Position numbers and translations under genes: made by a program
The notes under the pieces: model-generated
Seen by the model: only the letters and a program-made list of their open reading frames with translations
Databases searched by the model: none
Told to the model about the DNA's origin: nothing
Source: Notospermus geniculatus
Lineage: Eukaryota > Nemertea > Pilidiophora > Heteronemertea > Lineidae
NCBI GenBank assembly: GCA_002633025.1
Contig: NMRB01000103.1
Location: 499,560 to 563,559 of the forward strand
Length of the DNA stretch: 64,000 nucleotides
Reading direction: 5' to 3'
Part shown: positions 44,743 through 56,513 of the stretch, piece after piece
Layout of the letters: the number at the start of each line of letters is the position of its first letter
How positions within the stretch are numbered: position 1 is the first letter of the stretch

Positions 44743-45354
44743 TGAGATTACGGAGGGTTGGGAATGACATATAATGGTGTTAAATTGCCCAACGATATTT
44801 GAAGGAAATTGGGTTATGAACCAAATTGTAAAAATGAATCCTTGAAAAAAGTTGTTTGCGGTCGTTTGCAAGGTTCTATTTGGGTTTGATATGGGACGTA
44901 GTTGACCCCAGCTTTTGTTGTCATATTGGTTTTGAAAATACTTCACATGGTAATTTTCGCATGTTGTACACTAAAGAAGTGGCGTGGAGTGCTGTTTTTC
45001 AACTGTCCTGGCCGTGATTGCTGAACACAATGGTGTATACACAGGCATCGGTTCACGCCACTTATGAGGAGGAATCTTGACAAAGTTCTCATTGTCAATT
45101 GCCAGTATTCATTGGCAGTCATTTGGAAAGTGTGCATGGTGTGATAGTCCGGCCTCCAGACCGAACTTGGAAGTAATCATGCCATGTGTGTCTGCGGGTG
45201 AATATCCTCTTTATCTTTCGATTGTGCAGTAATTTGTTTCCAAATTTGTTGTTTCGCTGTGGGGATCTTCTGTAAGTATGGGCAGATATTTTGCTTACTT
45301 TTAATTGTTCCTTCCACAAAGTGAAATTATTCCAAATTAATGCATCTCTGTTTT
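44743..45354. repeat. Duplicated block at the 44742 gap, copy B
   Basis: Counterpart of 43582-44197 without the inserted repeat; after 'gcatctctgtttt' it continues directly into unique sequence. It therefore gives the empty-site allele of the insertion. Confidence 0.85.
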
Positions 45355-46341
45355 GTAATTTGAAGTATGCTTCAAAATTGACAAAACTGATAAAAATTGA
45401 TAATTTCAACCTGAGTTTTCACTTTCAAATTCAGTGCTTGCTTCTGATCTTTCCCCCATCATTCCTGACACAGTTACACTAGTCAAGCAAGAATGGCATG
45501 TATTTTAGTGCCAGCTCAGGATATAAAAATGCTATCAATCGTCTCATTAAATTTTTACATGTTCACCTGGGTCATGGACCATTCAAACTAACTTTATGGG
45601 CCATTACCGGCAGGGTAAGATACAGCCAATATCTATCAAGATGCATGTTCAGTGGTTCCTAATCTACCTTTAAATGTCGCTAAGTCTGGTTTAATTACAA
45701 TGGTATTAGTCTGGTCATTATGGATGGCTGACACAGATAAGAGAGAACATCAAGTTAGCATTATTCGCTGTAAGAATCTGATATGAGAATATTCATGAAG
45801 ATGAATACATTGTTTGGGTATTATTACGGAGTCAATCCCCCTTGCTTTATATCTTGTTCTCGACTGTTGAGGTGTGTAACATTGTCTTCTCTGATTGATG
45901 TCCCCCAGTACTTTGTTGTTCCATACGTTATACCGTCCCTTGCTAGCAAATGTCATCGAGGTATAGAAGTTGTCAAGCCACACATGTTCAACCTCGTTCG
46001 ATGGGGGATTTGAAGTCGTCCGAATTTTCCTTTGGTGACTATACCTGCAGTGCTGCCATCTCTTTGGGATTTTCGTGAAATGCGCAACGTCATCAGTGTG
46101 GGTGTGGCGTGAAACTGCGCTACAGCATCGAATGCTAAGTGTGAAATTCACGGTATTTTCAGCAATATATGACCTCAGACACTGACCTTCCTGTCTGATT
46201 ATTCACTTGGCCAGCAGGAACCCAAAATTGCACAAAAAAGGTGGCGTAACTGTGGACCATAGGGGTCGTACGCTAGTATCTCTAATTATCACTCATCTCT
46301 GTACATGTATCTCTAATTATTGCTCTTTTATCTCATTACAG
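45355..46341. other. Unique sequence, no gene recognised
   Basis: No supported feature before the splice-like site at 46341. Confidence 0.4.
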
Positions 46342-46380
46342 GTAAGCAGACTATTCCACTCAACTCATGAAACTCGTAAG
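46342..46380 (+). CDS. Candidate 39-nt exon or recursive splice site
   Basis: An excellent acceptor (TTGCTCTTTTATCTCATTACAG, the best pyrimidine tract on this side of the window) is followed at once by GTAAGC, itself a donor. Either this is a zero-length recursive splicing point, or a 39-nt exon (VSRLFHSTHETRK, phase 0) ends at AAG next to GTAGGC. The peptide has no recognised family. Both readings assume a + strand transcript spanning this part of the window. Confidence 0.25.
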
Positions 46381-47060
46381 GTAGGCCGTATCAATATTGC
46401 GTCATGTATCAGCCAATCAGAAATGATCTCTGTATGTCTGAATTGGTTAAAACTGTAAATGTAACCACTGTATATTCTTAATCGATAAAGTGCAGTCACA
46501 TTTATGTCCTCCGCCTCTTCAGGTGGCCATAACCTGACATAATCTGTCAGGTCCTTGTTTTTGCAGACGATACACTGTCATAGTACAGTCCTTGGCAAAA
46601 AATACTTCGTCATCACCAGCGCAGAATTTAGATTATGTTCGCGTTTGAATGAAGCTGATAAGGTTTTTTGCTGTAATGTATACCTCTGGGGCCTCAATAT
46701 CCTATCATTCTTCAAAGAGATTTATGATTAATTTCACCCCGAAAAAACTTTCACAGGAGATGAAGAAGCAGTTGTCATGTTTTTGCGCGGCTTTCATTCG
46801 TTTCCTTCCTCTAGAGGCAAAGCACGAGCTGATAACAGGAGCGTCACTCTTTTTCTATGGATTGAAGCTTTTTACCGTCAGCTATAAAATGGCGTTCTTG
46901 GTGCGTGTGTAATTCGCGTTGCAGTTCTGTTTGTATGTTAGTGTTATGGACATAGGATGGACTTGTATGCAGCAGCTGTCTAACCACCATTGTGGTGGGT
47001 TGTTAAAAAAGATCGTGGAGTGATCACTCTTCATTAATGTTGAAATTGACAATGAAATGA
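46381..47060. other. Unique sequence, no gene recognised
   Basis: No supported feature; a frame at 46649-46912 has an ATG but no domain. Confidence 0.4.
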
Positions 47061-47470
47061 CTGAAGGCTGGTACCACAGAACAGGAAATGAATGAGAGAC
47101 TGAAAGACTGGTACTGCAGAAAAGAAAAGTGACTGGAGACTGGAAGACTGGTACCACAGAACAGAAAAGTGTCTGGGAGAATGAAAGATTGGTGCCACAG
47201 AACAGAAAGGTGTCTGGGAGAATGAAAGATTGGTGCCAAAGAACAGAAAAGTGTCTGGGAGAATGAAAGACTGGTGCCACAGAACAGAAAAGTGTCTGGG
47301 AGAATGAAAGATTGGTGCCACAGAACAGAAACGAGTCTGGGAGAATGAAAGATTGGTGCCACAGAACAGAAAAGTGTCTGGGAGAATGAAAGATTGGTGC
47401 CACAGAACAGAAAAGTGTCTGGGAGAATGAAACATTGGTGCCACAGAACAGAAAAGTGTCTGGGAATTGA
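47061..47470 (+). repeat. Minisatellite, 40-41 bp unit, 10 copies
   Basis: The word 'gtgccacagaacagaaaag' starts at 47071, 47111, 47151, 47192, 47233, 47274, 47315, 47356, 47397 and 47438, followed by 'tgtctgggagaatgaaag'. The central and right units are almost identical. On the minus strand no unit carries a stop in any frame, giving three overlapping open frames of 165-215 codons with a 41-residue repeat; I treat these as by-products. Confidence 0.92.
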
Positions 47471-47792
47471 AATGTTTGACAATCTGGAATGGCTTGCCAA
47501 GCTTGGATTTTGTTGGACCAATTGCTTGTGGGAGCAGAAAGTGTGTACCAGTCATTGCAGATGGAGTGCCTGTCTTAATGACAACACTTGGTGACAGGGA
47601 AAAGGGTTGTAGTTCAAGAAAACATAGATGCTTAAATAAGTTCATCATATTGCCCGAGTTCGAGTGACGATCAGTACACACGCCATAAGAATTTGGAGGA
47701 AATACCCCAAAAGTATCATTCTCCTATAACTTTACATGTTTCTCTCTAACTTATTCAAAATCGACTAGAGTGGTTAGTTCACAAGTGGTTTA

Positions 47793-48005
47793 ATGGGCAA
47801 ATTTATCCAAGTACGCACACCAGGTGAAAAGTTTAGAGAAAAGATAAGGGCACTTGAAAGAGAGAAAAATACATCAACAATCTATGAAAACGTGCAAGAA
47901 TGCCAAGAACACTTAACATACCACGACTTGAGTGATGAAATAAGTCGGAGGGCTTGCGCAGTGTTATACGGTTTGAACGTTTTTGATAGACCTCCAAGTG
48001 TGTGA
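47793..48005 (+). CDS. Small ORF of 70 codons, doubtful
   Basis: An ATG in a reasonable context (TTTAATGG) opens 70 codons ending TGA, with an in-frame TAG 18 bases upstream. The composition looks protein-like: charged, with a probable short helix (EKFREKIRALEREKN), then YENVQECQEHLTYHDLSD and no low-complexity bias. No splice sites, promoter or polyadenylation signal could be tied to it, and I recognise no family. It could be a fossil exon or chance. Confidence 0.2.
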   Translation: MGKFIQVRTPGEKFREKIRALEREKNTSTIYENVQECQEHLTYHDLSDEISRRACAVLYGLNVFDRPPSV

Positions 48006-49109
48006 CGATGGGATCACTCTCTGAATGTGCAATACCTGATCCCGTCTTGAAGATTATGTTAAGAAGTCAGTAGATTTGGGATCCAAAGACTTGAAGTAGA
48101 GGCCATCATGCGCTGCCTGTTCAGATTGAGGGACTGCAGCAAGAATCTTCACTGTCAATTCTCATGTAATGCTGACTACAAGTCAGTGGTCTTCACTGAT
48201 TTATCAAACCAACATCCCTCGGGCTAAGCATGTGACTATGGTCAGAGGGTCAGATAATAGGATTTATATCTGTCTACCAGTGTATTGATCCTTCAGGGAT
48301 ATGATCAGACATGGTCAGGGCCAATTAGTCCTCACATGAAGAATGGGTTATGCACTGGCATGTCTCTCAATGTCGTATCGACAACACGCCTACCAGTTCT
48401 CCCACTTACGTCCATGCAGAATCATGCCGATATATCTGTTCTGAAACTGTCTCTGTAGCCGGTAGAAATTAATCTTGACTAACATAGATTACAAGCTTCC
48501 CATTTGCCTCTGGAGTGAGTTTAAAGGCTCTGTGTAATGGAGTTTGTGTAGTTTGGTTAATCACACTGATTAGAGTAACTCAGTCACGTAATCTCAACAG
48601 TATCCCAAATTCGTGCCGTTTTGTGTCACTGCTTTCTAGAGGATATCCACTGGCTTTTCATTTGCTAATTACCAATGACGTTGTAGCATTTTTCAAGCTA
48701 ATTTCATTAGGTCTTTGTCTTCTGTTGTTATTTGCTAATATGGCTGATCTGTCACATCGCAGGCTCCCGGATTCGTATGATCTGCGGTTGCCTAGCACCC
48801 GGATGAGCGGTGATGAATCTTGCTGGAGCTTACATCGGCTGATTAACTGATGACCATCTATTAATTCGATTGATGCAGTTATTGTCTTAATCAGAATAAT
48901 GAGACAGTTCTACGATGTGTGGGTCAGACCTAAGAGGCTTTGACATCAGACCTACCATTGCCAGAAGCATTGGTGAACCACATTCTAGACAGAGTATAAT
49001 GATTTGTCCTGTCAGTTGTAAAGAATTTCATTTCTAGCGTGAAAAGTACATCTACCAGTTGTAAAACGCAGTATCAATAAGACTCGAAGACAACTGATTG
49101 GATGAAGAG
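48006..49109. other. Unique sequence, no gene seen
   Basis: No supported feature. Confidence 0.45.
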
Positions 49110-49600
49110 ACAAGTCACTTTCAACAGTTCAATGAAGGATTTCATCTGAAATGGTGAGCCATTGGTTGAAGGAAGGTTTACATCTGAAATGGTGAGCCAT
49201 TGGTTCAAGGTTATATTGGAAATGATGAACGAGAGGTTCGGTGAAGGATTACATCTGAAATAGTGAGCCGTTGGTTCATGGAAGGTTTACATCCGAAATG
49301 GTGAGCCATTGGTTCAAAGAAGGTTACATTTGAAATCATGAACCATTGGCTCAATGAAGGATTAGCCTACCTCTGAAATGGTGAGCCACTGATTCAAGGA
49401 AGGTTTACATCTGAAATGGGGAGACATTGGTTCAAAGAAGGTTTACATTTGAAATGGTGAGCCATTGGTTCAAGGAAGGTTTACATCTGAAATGGTGAGC
49501 CTTTGGTTCAAGGAAAGTTAACCTTTGAAATGATGAGCCAACAGTTCAAGGAAGGTTGGATCTGCAATGGTGAGCCAACAGTTGAAGGAAGATATACATG
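49110..49600 (+). repeat. Minisatellite, 38 bp unit, about 12 copies
   Basis: The word 'gaaatggtgagccattggtt' starts at about 49148, 49186, 49219, 49257, 49295, 49332, 49375, 49413, 49451, 49489, 49527 and 49564, each followed by 'caaggaaggtttacatct'. Spacing is mainly 38 bp, and units are moderately diverged. Confidence 0.88.
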
Positions 49601-51659
49601 TGGACCCTAAGATGCAGAAATGCACTATGGATATCTACTGGCCTCTTGCACAGGGAGGGTTGATCCTCAAACATGAATTTATCAATGTAGATGATGGTTT
49701 GTTAGTGAACTTGACATTCGTGACACGATTATGTATCATTGTGCCTCACAGTGTGTTTGTCATGAGGAAATTGTTCCAGCCTCATCTGCCTGGGGCGTCT
49801 ATTCCCTCACTCCACCAATAGGATTTACCATAACTAGATTTTGCTAAGCAGATGATATGTGTATACCAGTCCTCTGAGGTGAACAGCATGGCAAAGATGA
49901 CTCCGCGGCTGCTGAAATGATTTTGTGGATCCATAAATTCATAGATTTGTAAATGCTTATGATAATACAAAGCTTTATGTCCTGACTGCTTGACTCTTTA
50001 GGAAGATCGATTTACATGCAGTGTCACAGTTCCTAGTCAGTCATTTACATCAATTCATGAGTGAACTTAATTTCAAATACCAGGTTCGGTCAATTTGACA
50101 ATTATGTACAGACAATTTACTACAGGGTACAGTGCTTTATCTCCTTGTTGTTAGAACCCACTGCTAGTGTTTTATCCTTCATTGTATTTCCTCTTAAATG
50201 AAGCATTTGCCGTCCATTATTTATGTGACCATGTAACGATCTTCATTTAATGCATAATTGCAGCTGTCTGCATGCATCTTTTTGTCTTCTATTGTTTCCT
50301 TAATTGAATCTGATATTCAATTATTTTTGGTTTTATTTCATGTCCCATATCACCGGTGCCACTATTTTGTCCTCGTCGCACTTTTGTGTTTTAACACAGA
50401 GTTACTATGGTTGCAACGCTTGTCGTATAGCTCTCCCTTAATGCGATTAGACATGTGGAAGGCAAATTCATGAAATTAAAAAATTAAATTAGGTTTTCAT
50501 TGTGGTTTATTTTTCACCTAGAAATAATGGATGTTGCTAGCTCAGCTAAGCGATACATTAATGAATCATTCCTATTGTAAACTATTTCTGTACAGTGAGG
50601 TTTTGATGCCAAGTGCCTAAAGGGGATTTTGGCGGGCATGTTTGTTCTGTGCTTTAGCTAACTTTATTGTCGTGCATTAGTAGAACAAGTGAAATTTTTC
50701 AACGTGGATAACCCAACTGTCCTAACAAAAAATCAGATCTTGGTAATGGGTTTTCCATCCATTAGACCCTTGGAAAAAGTAGCTGACAGAAATGAGAAGA
50801 AAATGTCAAACAATCAAAAAGGTTTCGGTTACAGGTGTAACAAAAAGTAACAGAACATGCTGAAAGGAGGCACAAGTATTTACTGGTGATGATGAAGAAT
50901 GTTGTTTCTTTCTGTCATGTAAGTTCCATCAGCCTTGCGGGCCAATTATTTCTTTTTGTGTATCACAGAAATGGAAGATTTGCCGATGGGTTAAAGCAGT
51001 CTGTAAAACATACATGGAAGTTTTCAAATGGAAGATTGTTGTAGAAAAAGCTGAAAGCTTCCGCGAGACATAAGTTGTTTCTGTAAAAAGTCCTCTTGGT
51101 GATGAAGAAACTGATGAGAAACTGTGTGCGGAAAGTTTGTATCCATTCTGCTGCCTACACCCTCTGAATATACTGAAAAATCGCAGTGATATCTCTGCAT
51201 CTTTGGCCCTTTTTCCATATCAAACTGATTTCTGTGACAGTCATCCCTCTACCCTACTAAAGTTGCACTTATGACTTGGTGTAGGCTCAATGGGAATTGG
51301 GATGTTGATACTTACATGAACGTCTTTGCGGAAGTAAATTTGTGACTTGATCAGCTGAGCATGTGGCCCAGTGACCTCTTGTTGTTTTTCTATGAGTATG
51401 TCATAGCGCATGAAAATATTCTGGCACTGATATTTACAAAGAAATTGATAGGTGTTGTATCATGATGCATCAGTCAGTAAGGAATGAAAATTATCACCAT
51501 AACTACGAGGATGTCATCAAAAATTAATCACATCTTAACTGTAGTGTTTACTAAACCCTAGAATATATTGACTAAGTTCACGAAACCATTCAGCGGAATG
51601 AGACAAGGAACTAATCAAATGTCATTTTATCATGACTGAGTGCAGAGCAGGGTTTGTAG
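49601..51659. other. Unique sequence, no gene recognised
   Basis: A strong acceptor (TTATTTCTTTTTGTGTATCACAG) ends at 50968 and leads into 34 open codons (KWKICRWVKAVCK...) that end in a stop. There is no donor, so at best it is a terminal exon. Nothing else is supported. Confidence 0.35.
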
Positions 51660-52200
51660 AGTGTGTGCTGTGTAATACTGAATCCGGTAATACATCGGAA
51701 TATCAGGTTACTCGACCAACACCTCCTGTAATCCTGAATTAGGTTGTACATCTGAATATCTCTGACCCAACACCTCTTATAATGCTGAATTAGGTTGTAC
51801 ATCTGAATATCTCTGACTCAACACGTCTTGTAATGCTGAATTAGGTTGTACATCTGAATATCATGTGCCCCAACACCTCTTGTGATGCTGAATTAGGTTG
51901 TACATCTGAATATCATGTGCCCCAACACCTCTTGTAATGCTGAATTAGGTTGGACATCTGAATATCTCGTGACCCAACACCTCTTGTAATGCTGAATTAG
52001 GTTGGACATCTGAATATCATGTGACCCAACACCTCTTGTAGTGCTGAATTAGGTTGTACACACATCTGAATATCTCAACCCAACATCTCTTGTATATGCT
52101 GAATATCTGAATATCGTGACCCAACACCTCCTGTAGTGCTGAATTAGGTTGTAATCTGAATATCATGTGACCCAACACCTCCTGTAATGGTGAAGCCAGT
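51660..52200 (+). repeat. Minisatellite, 51-52 bp unit, about 10 copies
   Basis: The word 'gaattaggttgtacatctg' starts at 51736, 51787, 51838, 51890, 51942, 51994, 52046 and 52141 (51-52 bp apart, with one irregular unit near 52101). It is followed by 'aatatc', 'gtgacccaacacctcttg' and 'taatgct'. Confidence 0.88.
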
Positions 52201-53914
52201 TGTAGGCTTCATCTATCTTGTTTGTTCACCTACCACCAGGGTACTGCTGATGGCACTGGAACCAATATCCACAAGTAGGCCTATCCATCATGGTTTTCCA
52301 CCTCCAAAGTAGTGGCCCTTTGCCAAGACATATTTTGCCTGTCTGGTTTTGTGGTTCGGTTCATCTCTTGAAATTTAACTTCCTATTTGTCATGAATGAC
52401 TCAGTTACGTGCCCAGACACCGTCATTAAATTTTTGCACATGACCCCCATTGCATCGCCTTTGAAATCTGAGACTTTTTTCACCCCAATATTTTCTTGGT
52501 AGGCATTCTGAAACGCTTTAGGCAAAGAATGGCGAGCTTGGCCAACCCCACCTTATCAAGTATGAAGAAATTGTCAAGAAATTTGGTGCCCCAAAACAGT
52601 CTTTTATGAACGTTACATTGTGTTGAAGTGATATTGTCCCGTACTTGTGATCAGGTAATCAGACTAAACGTATAATTTCTTGCTCATTGTTGTCGGGTTA
52701 CGCCTTCCTCAGCAGGCGACCCCTATTATCAAGCTGCTCATTACTGCGTCCTACTGGGCGAACAATTCAGTTGAATCGGTTCAACATGCTCGGTTTGTCT
52801 GAAGACGGCAACTTGTTCGGTTCCGTGTAATGTCTTGCAGCTGCGGCTTGTGCTCCTGCTGGTCAAGAATTCCATAGTGTTCAGTTATCGTGGAGGGGTG
52901 TTAGCTAACTGCAGGTGTTAGCTAGCTCAAGTCTCATTAGCTAACTGGTATCACCTGGTAAGATCCCATGGCAGAACCTTTCGCCATCCCTCGCTACCCC
53001 TGCAGCTTCGAAAATTCAGATATTCCAGCTATTAGCTGGTGATTGGGCACGCGATTGCTATTCACTTGGTGATGGTGAAGCATCAGGACAATATGGGCAG
53101 CCATCAAGAGTCTTTAAATATCATAAACTTTAATTGAAGTTCAGTACAAAGCGAAATCCAATTTAGGCAAACTTCAAACTGGATAATGAAACATTTCTGC
53201 TTTATTTGATGAAGAAAAATACTTTGATATTCTGACTTCAGAGGGATGGTGACCTGTTTCATCTGGACGGGGCGCCATAATAAATCCCATTTGCAGTGAC
53301 AAGTTCAAGTATTTTCAATTGCGTTCAAATGTCTCTAATCTAGAAATAAAGGGAAGTCATTCTTGATAAAGAGGATTAAAATTTGGATGTCAAAGTGTTT
53401 CTAGAAAGAAAGAAAATCCTACATATATGAAATTTTGTTTTTCGAGTTTGATTGTCATGTTGGCAAATCCCACGATTGAAAATAGACTTTTGGAAAGCTT
53501 GTTTTATCAATGACATTTGTCGCAAAGGCTAAGTTGACTTGTGATTTCTGAGAATGTTTCTTCTAATAGCATTATTGAATGGAACAAGCTCTTTGCACTT
53601 CTGTGAAAAATCTCTTTGAATGACTTTCAAAAGCGTGGTACTCAAAGTTGTACATTACTTCAAAATTTGTGTAGGTAACTCAGGTTTGTTTCAAAAAGTT
53701 GGAATGCTCTATTCCAGATTCAGTCATCGTTTGATCTGGAAATCATGTAGTCGTCGCAAAATCTTTATCAAAGTTGTTCTATAAATAGTTCCTGAAACAC
53801 TTTTTGTGAGTCAACCCAAAGTCAAATTGCCAAATGCAGGTTCCAGACATGATTTGTTTGTTGAAGGTTGCTGAAAATCATCAATGAATCTGACGGTTTG
53901 CCAAACATCAGATC
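52201..53914. other. Unique sequence, no gene recognised
   Basis: No supported feature. Confidence 0.45.
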
Positions 53915-53915
53915 N
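53915..53915. other. Single n without a flanking duplication
   Basis: Unlike the other four, this n has no near-identical block on its two sides in the window. It may be an ambiguous base or a small gap. Confidence 0.6.
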
Positions 53916-55454
53916 TGAGACCATAGCTTGAAACAAAATCCACCTCCTTTTTCGCGGCCACAACGCGCATTATAGTATAGATTATCAAGCATCACATGGA
54001 TCATTTCCCTAGTTGCCATTTTCCGTTATCTTCTGAAATGAACTTTTGTTCCCATTCTTGGCTACAGGTGTCACTACTATGCCGTATCATGCCCCAGAGG
54101 TATTGCTTTCCAAGCTGAACTTTCAACCATATGGCAAAGATACAGAATAGTTATTGGGTTAATTATCTGATCCGATAAGTCCTCTACCTAGCCAAGGAGC
54201 TTACATTTGTATAAACTTATCCTAGCATAAACACAATATGTTACTTTCTCAACCATCTGCCAAAAGTCTTGCATGACTTTTTCGAAAAGGATATCGCTCT
54301 TATTTACAGCAAACGGTATCAGTGTTTTTTTGCACATTTTTGAGATCACCTAGTTGTTAGGCCTACAGGTATCATAAAGATTGACTCCCAAAGAGAGAAA
54401 AAGTTGAGAAAGCCTTGCATGCCTTGCTAGCTTGATAGATTGAGAAGTGCCAGTGGGCAACTCTTTTACCCTTTCTCAGATATCATGAGAATTGAAGAAT
54501 AAAGGCAAAGAAAAGATTTGTAGAGAATGACTTTCATCATAATGTGCATTGTCAATTCTCCTTTGAATATTCTGTGCTCTGTTTATAAAAAAAGATTCAG
54601 TAACTTGCCTTGTCAGTGGTGTTTCCTTTCCTCTGAGCAGGGACACTTATCATCTTACCACTTCTCACTTTGTATTATCATTATATGCACGACCCTTGTT
54701 GGTAATTTGACAACGATAACAACTTTGCTTCCTCAGGAAACACCTGTCTTTCTCCCGAAATGTAAGAAGTAGAAGTAAAAAAAGCCAAGTTCTTTCCATT
54801 TGTAGAAGAAGTTGGCAATTACCTGCCCCTGTTTCTATTCAGCTGGCTACTGCGACTTTTTTCAAAGCAAATTATCCCAGCTTAGTGTAAATTCTTTTTA
54901 ACTGTCCCTCAGTGGGTAGTGATCCAGCCCACGTTCTTCCTTACGAGCCCCGCAGTTCGAACTGAATCCTCCGAACATTCGATCTTCATTTACCTTCATT
55001 ATCACTGGGGGCGCCGCTTTGGGTATCAGTATGGTTGATTCCCGTACATGTACTGTATTTGGTCGCTAACAAGTCCCGAAAGTGGTGTAACTGGCCAACT
55101 GCTGGCGGTATTCTGCATTGTATGAAATGGAGAGCTCCCGGTTGGCCCCGTGAATAGTGTAGTCATAATTGAGATGGAAATAACTCGCCTGTTCGGTGGC
55201 TGAGCATTCAAGTCTGGGTTAAGCTGACTGTATACTCTTTCTAATCTCTGCTTGTATCATATTACTGAACAACAGCGCGGTGCTTATGAATAATTCCTTT
55301 CACGAACTGCTTGGATTCTTAGCCCTACAAACAAAATCAGCATACAACTTCGAATGCAGTTGATGATATAAAAAACATCCCCTCAGTTGTTCTGATAGGC
55401 TATTTTGATCCATTGCCATTCACCTCAAAATGTTACTCTACCAACAGTCTGTCT
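53916..55454. other. Unique sequence, no gene recognised
   Basis: A 32-nt segment at 54068-54099 lies between a good acceptor (TTCCCATTCTTGGCTACAG) and GTATTG (open as CHYYAVSCPR), but the donor is weak. Confidence 0.4.
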
Positions 55455-55990
55455 CTTGGTTTGGAAACAGCATCCTTTCGTGCAACACTCTAAGAGTCTA
55501 CCACTCTTTGTGAAACAGCATCCTTATTGTGCAACATAATATGAGTCTACCACTCTTTGTGAAACAGCATCCTTATTGTGCAACATAATAAGTCTACCAC
55601 TCTTTGTGAAACAGCATCTTTTGCCACATTACTGCCTCCCTCTGGTTTCATGAAACAGCATCCTTTTGTGCAACATTCTCGAAGAGACTTTCCACTCTTT
55701 GTGAAACAGCATCCTTTTGTGCAACATACTAACAGTCTACCACTCATGAAACAGCATCCTTTTGTGCAACATAATAAGAGGCTACCACTCTTTGTGAAAC
55801 CGCATCTTTTGCCACATTACGGTCTCCCTCTGGTTTTGTGAAACATTACTAAAAGTCTACCACTCTTTGGGAAACAGCATCCTGTGCCACTTTACTGTCT
55901 CCCTCTGGTTTGTGAAACGGCACATCACCAACTCTCTCCCAATGATCTGTGAAAGAGCATCCTGTTGCGACACATGACTAACTCACTAAC
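55455..55990 (+). repeat. Minisatellite, 44-50 bp unit, about 10 copies
   Basis: The word 'gaaacagcatcctt' starts at about 55464, 55512, 55561, 55608, 55652, 55702, 55748 and 55796, with decayed units to about 55990. Two unit types alternate: one with 'ttgtgcaacat' and one with 'ttgccacattac..cctccctctggtt', suggesting a higher-order repeat. Confidence 0.82.
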
Positions 55991-56448
55991 TGGTTTGTGA
56001 AACAGTTCTGGAGCATCCAGGGAGGAAACCTAGAGAGGCTGTGCTGGGTTTCAGAGTGCAAATTTCCAGACCTGATTCCCACCTCTGGCTTAGGTAGCAA
56101 GTGATCACCACCTAATATTAGAAAAGACTTTGAGTGGGTTATCTATTAGCAACGCTGTTCTACCTTCTGTTTGCCAAGTTGTTTCCAGACTTGGCTAATT
56201 CACCACCTCTGATGCTCTAAACAAATAACCAGCATACCAGGTTAAAAGTGACAGCTTGTACATAGAGTAGCACTGATAACTCTGCAGTATCTCCTTTGGA
56301 AAAAGGTGTAAAATACTGGCTAGCAAGGTACGCTTAACATCTGCCTGAATCAAGACGCTCGCACTGACTTGGTCTGGAGATAGATCGGCGGCTTCCAATG
56401 GATACTTTCATAACATAATGAAATCTGAATGATTGATTTTATAACTAG

Positions 56449-56513
56449 TGATAACTGATTGGGATCGTACTGCCGGGTGGATTATTGGCGTATTGATACA
56501 GATCTTGTCGGAG
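56449..56513 (+). CDS. Candidate 65-nt exon
   Basis: An acceptor-like TGATTTTATAACTAG precedes and GAG with GTATGTAAAG follows. With two leading bases completing a split codon, 21 codons are open, reading ITDWDRTAGWIIGVLIQ and ending in ILSE. The peptide looks protein-like, with a hydrophobic stretch, but matches no family I know. The donor is good and the acceptor only fair. Confidence 0.18.

Noticed and set aside
46882-47681. Three overlapping minus-strand frames of 165-215 codons
   Set aside because: They are by-products of a 41-bp unit lacking stops in all minus frames, not three genes.
54068-54099. 32-nt segment after TTGGCTACAG
   Set aside because: The donor GTATTG is weak and the phase cannot be tied to any neighbour.
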